Source: Streptomyces sp. CB09001 (lineage in GTDB: Bacteria > Actinomycetota > Actinomycetes > Streptomycetales > Streptomycetaceae). Taken from it: a stretch of 64,000 bases of DNA. The DNA lies in NCBI RefSeq assembly GCF_003369795.1, contig NZ_CP026730.1:6687001-6751000 (forward strand). The letters run 5' to 3'. How positions within the stretch are numbered: the first letter of the stretch is position 1; every line of letters begins with the position of its first letter. Of the stretch, positions 1 to 8,515 are shown one piece after another. Below the pieces are notes generated by a model that was given only the letters and a program-made list of their open reading frames with translations, was not told the DNA's origin and ran no database searches. The translations under genes were made by a program, and so were the position numbers.

Positions 1-50
1 GCGCTTTCCGGTGCGTGCGCGCCCCCGGTCGGCCGCCGTGTCACCCAGGC

Positions 51-989
51 TCAGCGGCACAGCCGCGCCTCGTGCTCCGCGTGACCGCCGGGCTCCAGCT
101 GGAACGTGCAGTGCTCCACGTCGAAGTGGTCGCCCAGGCAGCCCTGCAGCTCGTGGAGCATCTTCTCGTGGCCGATCGCGCTCAGCGCTTCGCCGTCCAC
201 CACCACGTGCGCCGACAGTACGGGCATGCCGGAGGTGATGGTCCAGGCGTGCAGGTCGTGCACGTCCTTGACCCCGTCGAGGGCCAGTATGTGGGCGCGC
301 ACCTCGGCGATGTCCACGCCCTTGGGAGCCGCCTCGAGCAGCACGTCCAAGGTCTCGCGCAGCAGCCGCCAGGTCCGCGGCACGATCATCAGACCGATGA
401 GCAGCGACGCGATCGGGTCGGCCTGCTGCCAGCCGGTGGCCAGGATCACCAGCGCCGAGACGATCACCGCCAGGGAGCCCAGCGCGTCGGCCGCCACCTC
501 CAGGAAGGCGCCCCGCACGTTCAGGCTCTCCTTCTGGCCGCGCATCAGCAGCGACAGCGACACCATGTTCGCCACCAGGCCGATCGCGCCGAAGACGACG
601 GTCGGGCCGCCCGCGGTGTCGGCCGGCGTGACGAACCGGTCGATCGCCTCGTACAGGACATAGCCGCCGACCCCGAGCAGCAGCAGACAGTTGGCCAGGG
701 CGGCAAGGATCTCGGCGCGGGCGTAGCCGAAGGTGCGGCGGTCGCTCGGTGGCCGGCCGGCGAAGTGGACGGCCAGCAGGGCCATGCCGAGACCCAGGGC
801 GTCGGTCGCCATGTGCGCGGCGTCGGCGATCAGCGCGAGGGAGTCGGCCAGCAGACCGCCGACGATCTCGACGACCATGACGGTGAGGGTGATCGCCAGC
901 GCCGCCCGCAGCCTGCCCCGGTACGCGGCGGTCGCCGTCCCGCCGGCGTGCCCCCCGGGCGCGTGCCCGTGATCGTGCCCAGCCCCCAT
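51..989 (-). CDS. Cation diffusion facilitator (CDF) family metal efflux transporter
   Basis: The predicted 312-residue membrane protein exports divalent metal ions (Zn, Co, Cd or similar) by proton antiport. The N-terminus is His-rich (HDHGHA, then more HAGG), followed by a CDF membrane domain. Helix II carries the metal-binding pair in DSLALIADAAHMATDALG (Asp and His-x-x-x-Asp), and the second site lies in the region MIVPRTWRLLRETLDVLLE. The soluble C-terminal domain contains VHDLHAWTI and a final HDH-type HCTFQLEPGGHAEHE stretch. I start at the ATG at 989 because GGAGGCGG lies just upstream on the minus strand; an in-frame start at 1049 would add 20 low-complexity residues. The gene is divergent from the operon beginning at 1409. 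The metal is not determined by sequence. Confidence 0.9.
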   Translation of the reverse strand: MGAGHDHGHAPGGHAGGTATAAYRGRLRAALAITLTVMVVEIVGGLLADSLALIADAAHMATDALGLGMALLAVHFAGRPPSDRRTFGYARAEILAALANCLLLLGVGGYVLYEAIDRFVTPADTAGGPTVVFGAIGLVANMVSLSLLMRGQKESLNVRGAFLEVAADALGSLAVIVSALVILATGWQQADPIASLLIGLMIVPRTWRLLRETLDVLLEAAPKGVDIAEVRAHILALDGVKDVHDLHAWTITSGMPVLSAHVVVDGEALSAIGHEKMLHELQGCLGDHFDVEHCTFQLEPGGHAEHEARLCR

Positions 990-1050
990 GGGAAAGCCGC
1001 CTCCCTCTGTGTACCGGCGTCCGGTGACCCGGCGCCCGGTGCCAGTCAAC

Positions 1051-1065
1051 TACGGGTAGGGGGTA
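1051..1065 (-). promoter_or_regulatory. Possible metal-responsive operator ahead of the CDF gene
   Basis: TACGGGTAGGGGGTA reads TACCCCCTACCCGTA on the gene strand, an imperfect G/C-tract palindrome resembling operators of the CsoR/RcnR metal-sensor family. It lies about 60 bp before the CDF start. No sensor gene is in the window, so this is only a candidate. Confidence 0.25.
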
Positions 1066-1099
1066 TCGGGCAACGCGGCACTGAACACCGTTGTCATGT

Positions 1100-1134
1100 G
1101 CCCTGACCTGCGGAAACGTTCCGCAGGTCAGGGC
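1100..1134. repeat. Perfect 16-bp hairpin between divergent genes
   Basis: The arms at 1100-1115 and 1119-1134 are perfect reverse complements with a 3-nt loop (ACG). The hairpin is terminator-like but lies in the 990-1408 gap between two divergently transcribed genes, where no gene needs a terminator. Nothing else coding is visible in this gap. A GATAAC hexamer near 1310 could be a -10 box for the operon at 1409. Confidence 0.6.
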
Positions 1135-1408
1135 GCGTGCTGACCCTGGGCGAACAACGGCAGACCCTGTGCGATGTCCGCGATGCCCGGTCTGGGGGCG
1201 CGGTTTGTCGGGCGGGCCCCGAATCCACGATGATGATCGCGGCAAAGGCGGGAGCAAGTGACGTCGACCGACCGTCAAACGGGCGGTGAACACGGCGTTC
1301 CCGGTATCCGATAACCTCTGCCGACATGCCGCCCGGGTGCCCCAGGCACGGGCGCCCCACCATGTACAGGCCCGGCGTCCAGGCGCCGCCACCAGGGAGT
1401 GAGTTCGG

Positions 1409-3223
1409 TTGCCGACTGCCATCCTCACCGGTCAGCCGGTCCCGGGCTCGTCGATCGAGAGCGAGCTGCGGTCCCTGGGCTTCGACGTGCAGCTCGCCGC
1501 CGGCACCGCCGACACCGAGACCCTGCTCGCCCGGGTCCCCGGCGAGGAGCGGGTCGCCGTCGTCGACGCCCGTTTCGTGGGCCACCCGCACGCCCTGCGC
1601 CTCGGCCTCACCGACCCCCGCTTCCCGCTCGCCGCGGTCCCCGGCGCCGTGACCGCCCAGCCGGCCGCCCGCCGGACGCTGACCCGCGCGATGGCCCGCG
1701 AGAACTCCGCCCGCGGCGGCACCGCCGTGGACGTCGACAGCCTCGCCGACCGGATCACCGCCGCCCTGGACGCCGACGGCGCCGAGGTGCACCGCCCCGA
1801 ACTCGGCAGCCTCGTCGCCGCCGTCCCCGCCGACCCGCAGGCTCGCAACGAGGCACGGCAGGCCGTCGCCGCCGTCGACGACGAGGCCGTACGTCTGAAG
1901 TCGGCGGTCAAGGCCCGCGACGGCTTCGTCACCACGCACTTCGTCAGCCCCTACTCCCGCTACATCGCCCGCTGGTGCGCGCGCCGCGGCCTGACTCCCA
2001 ACCAGGTCACCACCGCCTCGCTGATCACGGCGCTCGTTGCGGCCGGCTGCGCGGCCACCGGCACCCGCGGCGGCTTCGTCGCCGCCGGTGTCCTGCTCAT
2101 CGCCTCCTTCGTCCTCGACTGCACCGACGGACAGCTCGCCCGGTACTCCCTCCAGTACTCCACGCTCGGTGCCTGGCTCGACGCCACCTTCGACCGGGCC
2201 AAGGAGTACACCTACTACGCCGGCCTCGCCCTCGGAGCAGCCCGCGGCGGCGACGACGTGTGGGCCCTGGCCCTCGGCGTGATGGTGCTCCAGACCTGCC
2301 GGCACGTCGTCGACTTCTCCTTCAACGAGGCCAATCACGACGCCTCGGCCAACACCAGCCCCACCGTCGCCCTCTCCGACAGGCTCGACAGCGTCGGCTG
2401 GACGGTGTGGCTGCGCCGCATGATCGTGCTGCCCATCGGCGAACGCTGGGCCATGATCGCCTTCCTGACCGCGTTCACCACGCCCCGGATCACCTTCTAC
2501 GCGCTGCTGATCGGCTGTGCGTTCGCCGCGACGTACACCACCGCGGGCCGCGTCCTGCGCTCGCTGACCCGCAGGGCCAGCCGCACCGACCGGGCGGCGA
2601 AGGCGCTGGCCGACCTCGCCGACTCCGGCCCGCTCGCCGAGGCCGGGGCCAAGGGCCTCGGCGCCGCCGCCCGCCGGCTGCCCGGTCCCGCCCCCGCCAT
2701 CGCCCTCCTCGGCGGCGCCGTCGTCGTCGCCACCGCCGCGCTCACCGACTTCGGGGGCCCCTGGCCGCTCGTCGCCGCGCTCGTCTACGTGCTGACCTCC
2801 GCGCTCGCCGTCGCCCGCCCCCTCAAGGGCGCGCTCGACTGGCTGGTCCCCCCGCTCTTCCGGGCCGCCGAGTACCTCACCGTCCTGTTCCTGGCCGTGA
2901 AAGCCGACGTGAACGGGGCCCTTCCGGCAGCTTTCGGGCTGGTGGCCGCGGTCGCCTACCATCACTACGACACGGTCTACCGCATCCGTGGCGGCGCGGG
3001 CGCGCCGCCGCAGTGGCTGGTGCGGACGGTCGGGGGGCACGAGGGCCGCACGCTGGTGATCACCCTGCTGGCCGTGCTGCTCACCGCCACACAGTTCAAG
3101 GTCGCGCTCACGGTCCTCGCCGTGGCTGTGGCACTCGTGGTGCTCGTGGAGAGCATCCGCTTCTGGGTCGCCGCCCACCAGGTCGGCGCACCCGCCGTAC
3201 ACGACGAAGGAGAACCCGCATGA
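1409..3223 (+). CDS. CDP-alcohol phosphatidyltransferase, DIPP-synthase-like, with N-terminal extension
   Basis: A 604-residue membrane enzyme predicted to transfer a phospho-alcohol from a CDP-activated donor to another alcohol. The CDP-alcohol motif is complete around residues 235-260: DCTDGQLAR, then GAWLDATFD, giving all four Asp residues. The stretch KARDGFVTTHFVSPYSRYIA followed by LTPNQVT resembles the synthase half of inositol-phosphate cytidylyltransferase/DIPP synthase fusions. The first ~165 residues look like a degenerate nucleotidyltransferase-type domain without the GxGxRL motif, which the next gene supplies. Several hydrophobic helices follow to the C-terminus. The start is TTG at 1409, 4-8 bases after a GGGAGTGAG ribosome site. 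It overlaps the next start by ATGA. The alcohol substrates are unknown. Confidence 0.8.
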   Translation: MPTAILTGQPVPGSSIESELRSLGFDVQLAAGTADTETLLARVPGEERVAVVDARFVGHPHALRLGLTDPRFPLAAVPGAVTAQPAARRTLTRAMARENSARGGTAVDVDSLADRITAALDADGAEVHRPELGSLVAAVPADPQARNEARQAVAAVDDEAVRLKSAVKARDGFVTTHFVSPYSRYIARWCARRGLTPNQVTTASLITALVAAGCAATGTRGGFVAAGVLLIASFVLDCTDGQLARYSLQYSTLGAWLDATFDRAKEYTYYAGLALGAARGGDDVWALALGVMVLQTCRHVVDFSFNEANHDASANTSPTVALSDRLDSVGWTVWLRRMIVLPIGERWAMIAFLTAFTTPRITFYALLIGCAFAATYTTAGRVLRSLTRRASRTDRAAKALADLADSGPLAEAGAKGLGAAARRLPGPAPAIALLGGAVVVATAALTDFGGPWPLVAALVYVLTSALAVARPLKGALDWLVPPLFRAAEYLTVLFLAVKADVNGALPAAFGLVAAVAYHHYDTVYRIRGGAGAPPQWLVRTVGGHEGRTLVITLLAVLLTATQFKVALTVLAVAVALVVLVESIRFWVAAHQVGAPAVHDEGEPA

Positions 3224-3972
3224 TCGGCCTCGTGCTGGCGGCCGGCGCCGGACGCCGTCTGCGCCCCTACACCGACACCCTGCCCAAGGCACTGGTCCCG
3301 GTCGGACCCGAGGGAGCGGAGGAGAGCATCACGGTCCTCGACCTGACGCTGGCGAACTTCGCCGAGGTCGGCCTGACGGAGGTCGGAATCATCGTCGGCT
3401 ACCGCAAGGAGGCCGTGTACGACCGCCAGGCGGAGCTGGAGCAGAAGTACGGCGTCAAGCTCACCCTCATCGACAACGACAAGGCCGAGGAGTGGAACAA
3501 CGCCTACTCCCTGTGGTGCGGCCGTGACGCCCTCAAGGACGGTGTGATCCTCGCCAACGGCGACACCGTGCACCCGGTCTCCGTCGAGAAGACCCTGCTC
3601 GCCGCCCGCGGCGACGGCAAGAAGATCATCCTCGCCCTCGACACGGTGAAGAACCTCGCCGACGAGGAGATGAAGGTCGTCGTCGACCCCGACAAGGGCG
3701 TCCGGCGCATCACCAAGCTGATGGACCCGGCCGAGGCGACCGGCGAGTACATCGGCGTCACCCTCATCGAGGGCGGGGCCGCGGCGGAGCTGGCCGACGC
3801 GCTGAAGACCACCTTCGAGCGCGACCCCCAGCTGTACTACGAGGACGGCTACCAGGAGCTCGTCAACCGCGGCTTCAAGGTCGACGTGGCCCCGATCGGC
3901 GACGTCAAGTGGGTCGAGATCGACAACCACGACGACCTCGCCAAGGGCAGGGAGATCGCGTGCCAGTACTGA
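3220..3972 (+). CDS. Sugar/polyol-phosphate nucleotidyltransferase (cytidylyltransferase-like)
   Basis: A 250-residue soluble enzyme of the NTP-transferase fold, predicted to activate a phosphorylated alcohol with CTP or another NTP. The N-terminus holds the signature LAAGAGRRLRPYT..LPKALVPVG, which binds the nucleotide. NNAYSLWCGRDALKDGVILANGD provides a metal-binding Asp, and the C-terminal VKWVEIDNHDDLAKG is typical of LicC/inositol-1-phosphate cytidylyltransferase-like proteins. Its ATG overlaps the upstream stop (ATGA) and the downstream gene starts inside it, so the three genes are translationally coupled. I infer that it makes the CDP-alcohol used by the two neighbouring phosphotransferases, perhaps from glycerol-1-phosphate made by the next gene. 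Confidence 0.82.
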   Translation: MIGLVLAAGAGRRLRPYTDTLPKALVPVGPEGAEESITVLDLTLANFAEVGLTEVGIIVGYRKEAVYDRQAELEQKYGVKLTLIDNDKAEEWNNAYSLWCGRDALKDGVILANGDTVHPVSVEKTLLAARGDGKKIILALDTVKNLADEEMKVVVDPDKGVRRITKLMDPAEATGEYIGVTLIEGGAAAELADALKTTFERDPQLYYEDGYQELVNRGFKVDVAPIGDVKWVEIDNHDDLAKGREIACQY

Positions 3973-5021
3973 CGAGGCTCATCCCGTCGCCGGTCGTCGT
4001 GGACATCCGCGCGGGCGCCCTCGACGACCTGGGGTCTGTGCTCGCCGACGAGCGCATCTCCCACTCGGGCAAGCTCGCCGTCGCGGTCAGCGGCGGCTCC
4101 GGCGCCCGGCTGCGCGATCGCGTCGCCCCGTCCCTGCCCGGCGCCGACTGGTTCGAGGTCGGCGGCGGCACGCTGGACGACGCGATCAAGCTGGCCGGCG
4201 CCATGAAGGGCGGCCACTACGACGCGGTCGTCGGCCTCGGCGGCGGCAAGATCATCGACTGCGCCAAGTTCGCGGCGGCGCGCGTCGGCCTCCCGCTGGT
4301 CGCCGTGCCCACCAACCTCGCGCACGACGGACTGTGCTCCCCGGTCGCCACCCTCGACAACGACGCGGGCCGCGGCTCCTACGGTGTGCCGAACCCCATC
4401 GCCGTCGTCATCGACCTGGACGTCATCCGCGCGGCACCGGCCCGCTTCGTACGCGCCGGCATCGGCGACGCCGTCTCCAACGTCTCCGCGATCGCGGACT
4501 GGGAGCTGGCCAACCGGATCAAGGGCGAGCGGATCGACGGCCTGGCCGCCGCGATGGCCCGCCAGGCCGGCGAGGCCGTGCTCCGCCATCCCGGCGGCAT
4601 CGGCGACAACGACTTCCTCCAGGTGCTGGCCGAGGCACTGGTGCTCAGCGGCATCGCCATGTCGGTCTCCGGCGACTCGCGGCCGTCCTCCGGCGCCTGC
4701 CACGAGATCAACCACGCCTTCGACCTGCTCTTCCCCGAGCGCGCGGCCGCCCACGGCGAGCAGTGCGGCCTGGGCGCGGCCTTCGCGATGTACCTGCGCG
4801 GGGCCCACGAGGAGTCCGTCAACATGGCCCGGGTCCTGCGGCGGCACGGGCTGCCCGTGCTGCCCGAGGAGATCGGGTTCACGCCCGAGGAGTTCTTCCG
4901 GGCCGTCGAGTTCGCCCCCCAGACGCGGCCCGGCCGCTACACGATCCTCGAGCACCTCGCCCTCACCACCGACCAGATCAAGGACCTGTACGCCGACTAT
5001 GTCAAGGCCATCGGTAGCTGA
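3960..5021 (+). CDS. sn-glycerol-1-phosphate dehydrogenase-like (AraM/EgsA family)
   Basis: A 353-residue NAD(P)-dependent, metal-dependent alcohol dehydrogenase of the glycerol-1-phosphate dehydrogenase branch. Visible marks are the nucleotide loop GLGGGKIIDCAKF (about residues 94-106), VPTNLAHDGLCSPVA, the metal site DSRPSSGACHEINHAFD and a further His in AAHGEQCGLG. The family reduces dihydroxyacetone phosphate to sn-glycerol-1-phosphate, the stereoisomer used in archaeal lipids and by a few bacterial AraM enzymes. I start at the GTG at 3960, which has GGGCAGGGAG in front and overlaps the previous stop; a longer frame to 3909 lacks such a site. The setting between a nucleotidyltransferase and CDP-alcohol transferases suggests a supply of G1P for an unusual phosphodiester. 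2-deoxy-scyllo-inosose- or dehydroquinate-synthase-like activity is less likely. Confidence 0.82.
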   Translation: MPVLTRLIPSPVVVDIRAGALDDLGSVLADERISHSGKLAVAVSGGSGARLRDRVAPSLPGADWFEVGGGTLDDAIKLAGAMKGGHYDAVVGLGGGKIIDCAKFAAARVGLPLVAVPTNLAHDGLCSPVATLDNDAGRGSYGVPNPIAVVIDLDVIRAAPARFVRAGIGDAVSNVSAIADWELANRIKGERIDGLAAAMARQAGEAVLRHPGGIGDNDFLQVLAEALVLSGIAMSVSGDSRPSSGACHEINHAFDLLFPERAAAHGEQCGLGAAFAMYLRGAHEESVNMARVLRRHGLPVLPEEIGFTPEEFFRAVEFAPQTRPGRYTILEHLALTTDQIKDLYADYVKAIGS

Positions 5022-5778
5022 ACTACGCCCGGTCGTCCATCCCGCGGGAGTCAAGGACCGGCGCAGCGGTGAGCACTGGGCGGGACGCCTCTACATGCGC
5101 GAGGTCTCGCTGCGGATCGACCGCTATCTGGTGAACACCAGGATCACGCCCAACCAGCTCACGTACCTGATGACCGTCTGCGGCGTGCTGGCGGCACCGG
5201 CACTGCTCGTGCCGGGCATCTGGGGCGCCGTGCTCGGCGTGGTCGCGGTCCAGCTGTACCTGCTCCTCGACTGCGTCGACGGCGAGATCGCGCGCTGGCG
5301 GAAGCAGTACTCGCTCGGCGGCGTCTACCTGGACCGGGTCGGTGCCTACCTGACCGACGCCGCGGTCCTGGTCGGCCTGGGCCTGCGCGCCGCCGACATA
5401 TGGGGCACCGGCCGCATCGACTGGCTGTGGGCCTTCCTCGGCACCCTGGCCGCGCTCGGCGCGATCCTGATCAAGGCCGAGACCGACCTGGTGGGCGTCG
5501 CCCGGCACCAGAACGGGATGCCCCCGGTCAAGGAGGCCGCCTCCGAGATCCGTGCCTCCGGCATGGCGCTGGCCCGCCGGGCCGCCGGGGCGCTCAAGTT
5601 CCACCGGCTGATCCTCGGCATCGAGGCGTCCCTGCTGATCCTGGTCCTCGCGATCGTCGACCAGGCGCGCGGCGACCTGTTCTTCACCCGCCTCGGCACC
5701 GCGGTCCTCGCCGGAATCGCGCTGCTGCAGACCGTGCTGCACCTGGTGTCCATCCTCGCCTCCAGCAGGCTGAAGTGA
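4999..5778 (+). CDS. CDP-alcohol phosphatidyltransferase, second copy, atypical motif
   Basis: A 259-residue multi-spanning membrane protein. ITPNQLTYL leads into the first helix and DCVDGEIAR into GVYLDRVGAYLTD. The first three Asp of the CDP-alcohol motif D-x2-DG-x2-AR...G-x3-D-x3-D are present, but the position of the fourth, usually the catalytic base, reads Ala. I recall related actinobacterial proteins with His there, so this branch may use different chemistry. The start ATG at 4999 lies inside the 3' end of the dehydrogenase gene (23-base overlap), and the stop overlaps the glycosyltransferase start. Function within the same envelope pathway is inferred. Confidence 0.8.
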   Translation: MSRPSVAELRPVVHPAGVKDRRSGEHWAGRLYMREVSLRIDRYLVNTRITPNQLTYLMTVCGVLAAPALLVPGIWGAVLGVVAVQLYLLLDCVDGEIARWRKQYSLGGVYLDRVGAYLTDAAVLVGLGLRAADIWGTGRIDWLWAFLGTLAALGAILIKAETDLVGVARHQNGMPPVKEAASEIRASGMALARRAAGALKFHRLILGIEASLLILVLAIVDQARGDLFFTRLGTAVLAGIALLQTVLHLVSILASSRLK

Positions 5779-6659
5779 GCGGGCCCACGAAGGTCGGCGC
5801 CGTCGTCATCACGATGGGCAACCGCCCCGAGGAGCTGCGCGCCCTGCTGGACTCGGTAGCGCGGCAGGACGGCGACCGGGTCGAGGTGGTCGTGGTCGGC
5901 AACGGCGCGCCCGTCCCGGAGGTGCCCGAAGGCGTGCGCACCGTCGAGCTGCCCGAGAACCTGGGCATCCCCGGCGGCCGCAACGTCGGCATCGAGGCCT
6001 TCGGCCCGGGCGGCAGCGACGTCGACATCCTGCTCTTCCTCGACGACGACGGGCTGCTGGCCCGCACCGACACCGCCGAGCTGTGCCGCGAGGCGTTCGC
6101 GGCCGACGACCGGCTGGGCATCATCAGCTTCCGCATCGCAGACCCGGACACCGGCGAGACCCAGCGCCGGCACGTCCCGCGGCTGCGCGCCTCCGACCCG
6201 ATGCGCTCCTCCCGGGTCACCACCTTCCTCGGCGGCGCCAACGCGGTGCGCACCCGCGTCCTCACCCAGGTCGGCGGGCTGCCGGACGCCTTCTTCTACG
6301 CCCACGAGGAGACCGACCTGGCCTGGCGGGCCGTCGACGCGGGCTGGATGATCGACTACCGGTCCGACATGGTGCTGAACCACCCCACCACCGCGCCGTC
6401 CCGGCACGCGGTCTACCACCGCATGGTCGCCCGCAACCGCGTCTGGCTCGCCCGTCGCAACCTCCCCGCGCCACTGGTCCCGGTCTACCTCGGCGTCTGG
6501 ATGGCCCTCACCCTGCTGCGCCGGCCGTCGCGACCCGCCCTGAAGGCCTGGTTCGGCGGCTTCCGCGAGGGCTGGGCCACCCCGTGCGGCCCCCGCCGGC
6601 CCATGCGGTGGCGTACGGTGTGGCGCCTGACCCGGCTGGGCCGCCCCCCGGTGATCTGA
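5775..6659 (+). CDS. Family 2 glycosyltransferase
   Basis: A 294-residue GT-A fold glycosyltransferase, presumably cytoplasmic or membrane-associated. The N-terminus KVGAVVITMGNRPEELRALLDSV is the nucleotide-sugar-binding strand and loop, NLGIPGGRNVGI is the second conserved segment, and DILLFLDDDG holds the metal-binding DxD. FFYAHEETDLAWRA supplies the ED-type catalytic acidic pair of rhamnosyl/galactofuranosyl-like GT2 enzymes. The start is the GTG at 5775, overlapping the upstream TGA. It probably glycosylates the product of the upstream phosphotransferases before export by the ABC genes that follow. Donor and acceptor cannot be read from sequence. Confidence 0.87.
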   Translation: MSGPTKVGAVVITMGNRPEELRALLDSVARQDGDRVEVVVVGNGAPVPEVPEGVRTVELPENLGIPGGRNVGIEAFGPGGSDVDILLFLDDDGLLARTDTAELCREAFAADDRLGIISFRIADPDTGETQRRHVPRLRASDPMRSSRVTTFLGGANAVRTRVLTQVGGLPDAFFYAHEETDLAWRAVDAGWMIDYRSDMVLNHPTTAPSRHAVYHRMVARNRVWLARRNLPAPLVPVYLGVWMALTLLRRPSRPALKAWFGGFREGWATPCGPRRPMRWRTVWRLTRLGRPPVI

Positions 6660-6757
6660 CAAGCTCGTACCCGAGAGTGTTCCGGCCCCGACCGGGGCCA
6701 CCAGGTCCATGCCAGGCCCGCGCGGCCGAGCATTTTCGAAGACGAAAGTTTCCACCA

Positions 6758-7687
6758 GTGAGTGAGACAACGCACGACGGCACGGTCGCCATGACCAAGC
6801 CCGTGTCGCCCGACGAGGGCCTCACACCGGCCCGGCTCGCCGCCAAGTACGGGCTGTCCGTGAGCGGCGCCCGACCGAGCCTCAAGGAGTACGTCCGTCA
6901 GCTCTGGGGGCGGCGGCACTTCATCCTCGCCTTCTCCCAGGCGAAGCTGACCGCCCAGTACAGCCAGGCCAAGCTCGGCCAGCTGTGGCAGGTGGCCACG
7001 CCGCTGCTGAACGCGCTCGTCTACTTCCTGATCTTCGGCCTGATCCTCGACGCGGGCCGGGGCATGGAGAAGGACGTCTACATCCCGTTCCTGGTGACCG
7101 GTGTGTTCGTCTTCACCTTCACCCAGTCCTCCGCGATGGCGGGCGTGCGCGCCATCGCCGGCAACCTCGGGCTGGTGCGGGCGCTGCACTTCCCGCGGGC
7201 CTCGCTGCCCGTCTCCTTCGCGCTCCAGCAGCTCCAGCAGCTGCTGGCCTCGATGATCGTGCTGTTCCTGGTGGTCGTCGGCTTCGGCAGCTACCCCTCG
7301 CTGTCCTGGCTGCTGGTCCTCCCGGTGCTGGTCCTGCAGTTCCTCTTCAACGTGGGTATCGCGCTGGTCGTGGCCCGGATGGGGGCCAAGACGCCGGACC
7401 TGGCCCAGCTGATGCCGTTCATCATGCGCACCTGGATGTACGCGTCGGGCGTGATGTTCTCCATCCCGATCATGCTGGAGGACAAGCCGGCCTGGATCGC
7501 CGACGTGCTCCAGTGGAACCCGAGCGCCGTCTACATGGACCTGATGCGCTTCGCGCTGATCGACGGGTACGGCTCCGAGAACCTGCCGCCGCACGTGTGG
7601 GCGGTCGCGCTCGGCTGGGCCGTGGTCCTCGCCGTGGGCGGCTTCGTGTACTTCTGGAAGGCGGAGGAGAGGTACGGCCGTGGCTGA
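6758..7687 (+). CDS. ABC-2 type exporter permease (TagG-like)
   Basis: A 309-residue permease of polysaccharide/teichoic-acid ABC exporters. A cytoplasmic head of ~65 residues is followed by the family entry LAFSQAKLTAQYSQAKLGQLWQVATPLLNALVYF and about six membrane helices, with WNPSAVYMDLMRF near the end as in TagG/RfbA-type permeases. I use the GTG at 6758; an ATG at 6791 is the alternative, and neither has a strong ribosome site. A 98-bp gap separates it from the glycosyltransferase, the only real gap in this operon, so it could have its own promoter. The stop overlaps the ATPase start. Confidence 0.88.
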   Translation: MSETTHDGTVAMTKPVSPDEGLTPARLAAKYGLSVSGARPSLKEYVRQLWGRRHFILAFSQAKLTAQYSQAKLGQLWQVATPLLNALVYFLIFGLILDAGRGMEKDVYIPFLVTGVFVFTFTQSSAMAGVRAIAGNLGLVRALHFPRASLPVSFALQQLQQLLASMIVLFLVVVGFGSYPSLSWLLVLPVLVLQFLFNVGIALVVARMGAKTPDLAQLMPFIMRTWMYASGVMFSIPIMLEDKPAWIADVLQWNPSAVYMDLMRFALIDGYGSENLPPHVWAVALGWAVVLAVGGFVYFWKAEERYGRG

Positions 7688-8468
7688 ACAGCAGCAGGAC
7701 CAGCGGGTGCCGACGGTCATCGCGGACGAGGTGCACATCGTCTACCGCGTCAACGGCGCCAAGACCGGCAAGGGCAGCGCGACGGCCGCCCTGAGCCGCA
7801 TGCTCAAGAAGGGCTCCGACGACGCGAAGCGGGGGGTGCGCAAGGTGCACGCCGTGCGCGGCGTCTCCTTCACCGCCTACCGGGGCGAGGCCATCGGCCT
7901 GATCGGCTCCAACGGCTCCGGCAAGTCGACCCTGCTGCGGGCCATCGCCGGGCTGCTGCCCGCCGAGCGCGGCAAGGTCTACACGGACGGGCAGCCCTCC
8001 CTGCTCGGTGTGAACGCGGCCCTGATGAACGATCTGACCGGCGAGCGGAACGTCATCCTCGGCGGCCTGGCGATGGGCATGTCCCGCGAGCAGATCAAGG
8101 AGCGCTACCAGGAGATCGTCGACTTCTCCGGCATCAACGAGAAGGGCGACTTCATCACCCTGCCGATGCGCACCTACTCCTCCGGCATGGCCGCCCGGCT
8201 GCGCTTCTCCATCGCCGCGGCCAAGGACCACGACGTCCTGATGATCGACGAGGCGCTGGCCACCGGTGACCGCAAGTTCCAGACCCGTTCCGAGGAGCGC
8301 ATCCGGGAGCTGAAGAAGCAGGCCGGCACCATCTTCCTGGTCAGCCACAACAACAAGTCCATCCGTGACACCTGCAACCGGGTCCTGTGGCTGGAGCGCG
8401 GCGAGCTGCGCATGGACGGCCCGACCGACGAGGTGCTCAAGGAGTACGAGAAGTTCACGGGCAAGTAG
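7680..8468 (+). CDS. ABC exporter ATP-binding protein (TagH-like)
   Basis: A 262-residue ATPase partner of the preceding permease. The N-terminal ~60 residues carry the usual insert of polysaccharide exporters (VHIVYRVNG..., HAVRGVSFTAYRGE). Walker A is GSNGSGKST, the signature YSSGMAARLRFS, and Walker B VLMIDEALATGD; SHNNKSIRDTC holds the switch His. The GTG start at 7680 overlaps the permease stop. There is no C-terminal carbohydrate-binding extension, so recognition of a modified chain end is not expected. It is the last gene of the operon, followed at once by a strong terminator. Confidence 0.9.
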   Translation: MAEQQQDQRVPTVIADEVHIVYRVNGAKTGKGSATAALSRMLKKGSDDAKRGVRKVHAVRGVSFTAYRGEAIGLIGSNGSGKSTLLRAIAGLLPAERGKVYTDGQPSLLGVNAALMNDLTGERNVILGGLAMGMSREQIKERYQEIVDFSGINEKGDFITLPMRTYSSGMAARLRFSIAAAKDHDVLMIDEALATGDRKFQTRSEERIRELKKQAGTIFLVSHNNKSIRDTCNRVLWLERGELRMDGPTDEVLKEYEKFTGK

Positions 8469-8474
8469 CCCGAC

Positions 8475-8515
8475 ACGCGGGGCCCCGCCGGAACTGTTCC
8501 GGCGGGGCCCCGCGT
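8475..8515 (+). terminator. Strong intrinsic terminator of the 1409-8468 operon
   Basis: Perfect 19-bp stem (8475-8493 with 8497-8515) and a 3-nt CTG loop, six bases after the ATPase stop. There is no T-run, which is common for Streptomyces terminators. Confidence 0.85.

Noticed and set aside
1094-3292. A 732-codon minus-strand open frame opposite the first CDP-alcohol transferase
   Set aside because: Low-complexity Gly/Asp/Arg composition, no ribosome site and no family motif; the plus strand has a clear enzyme.
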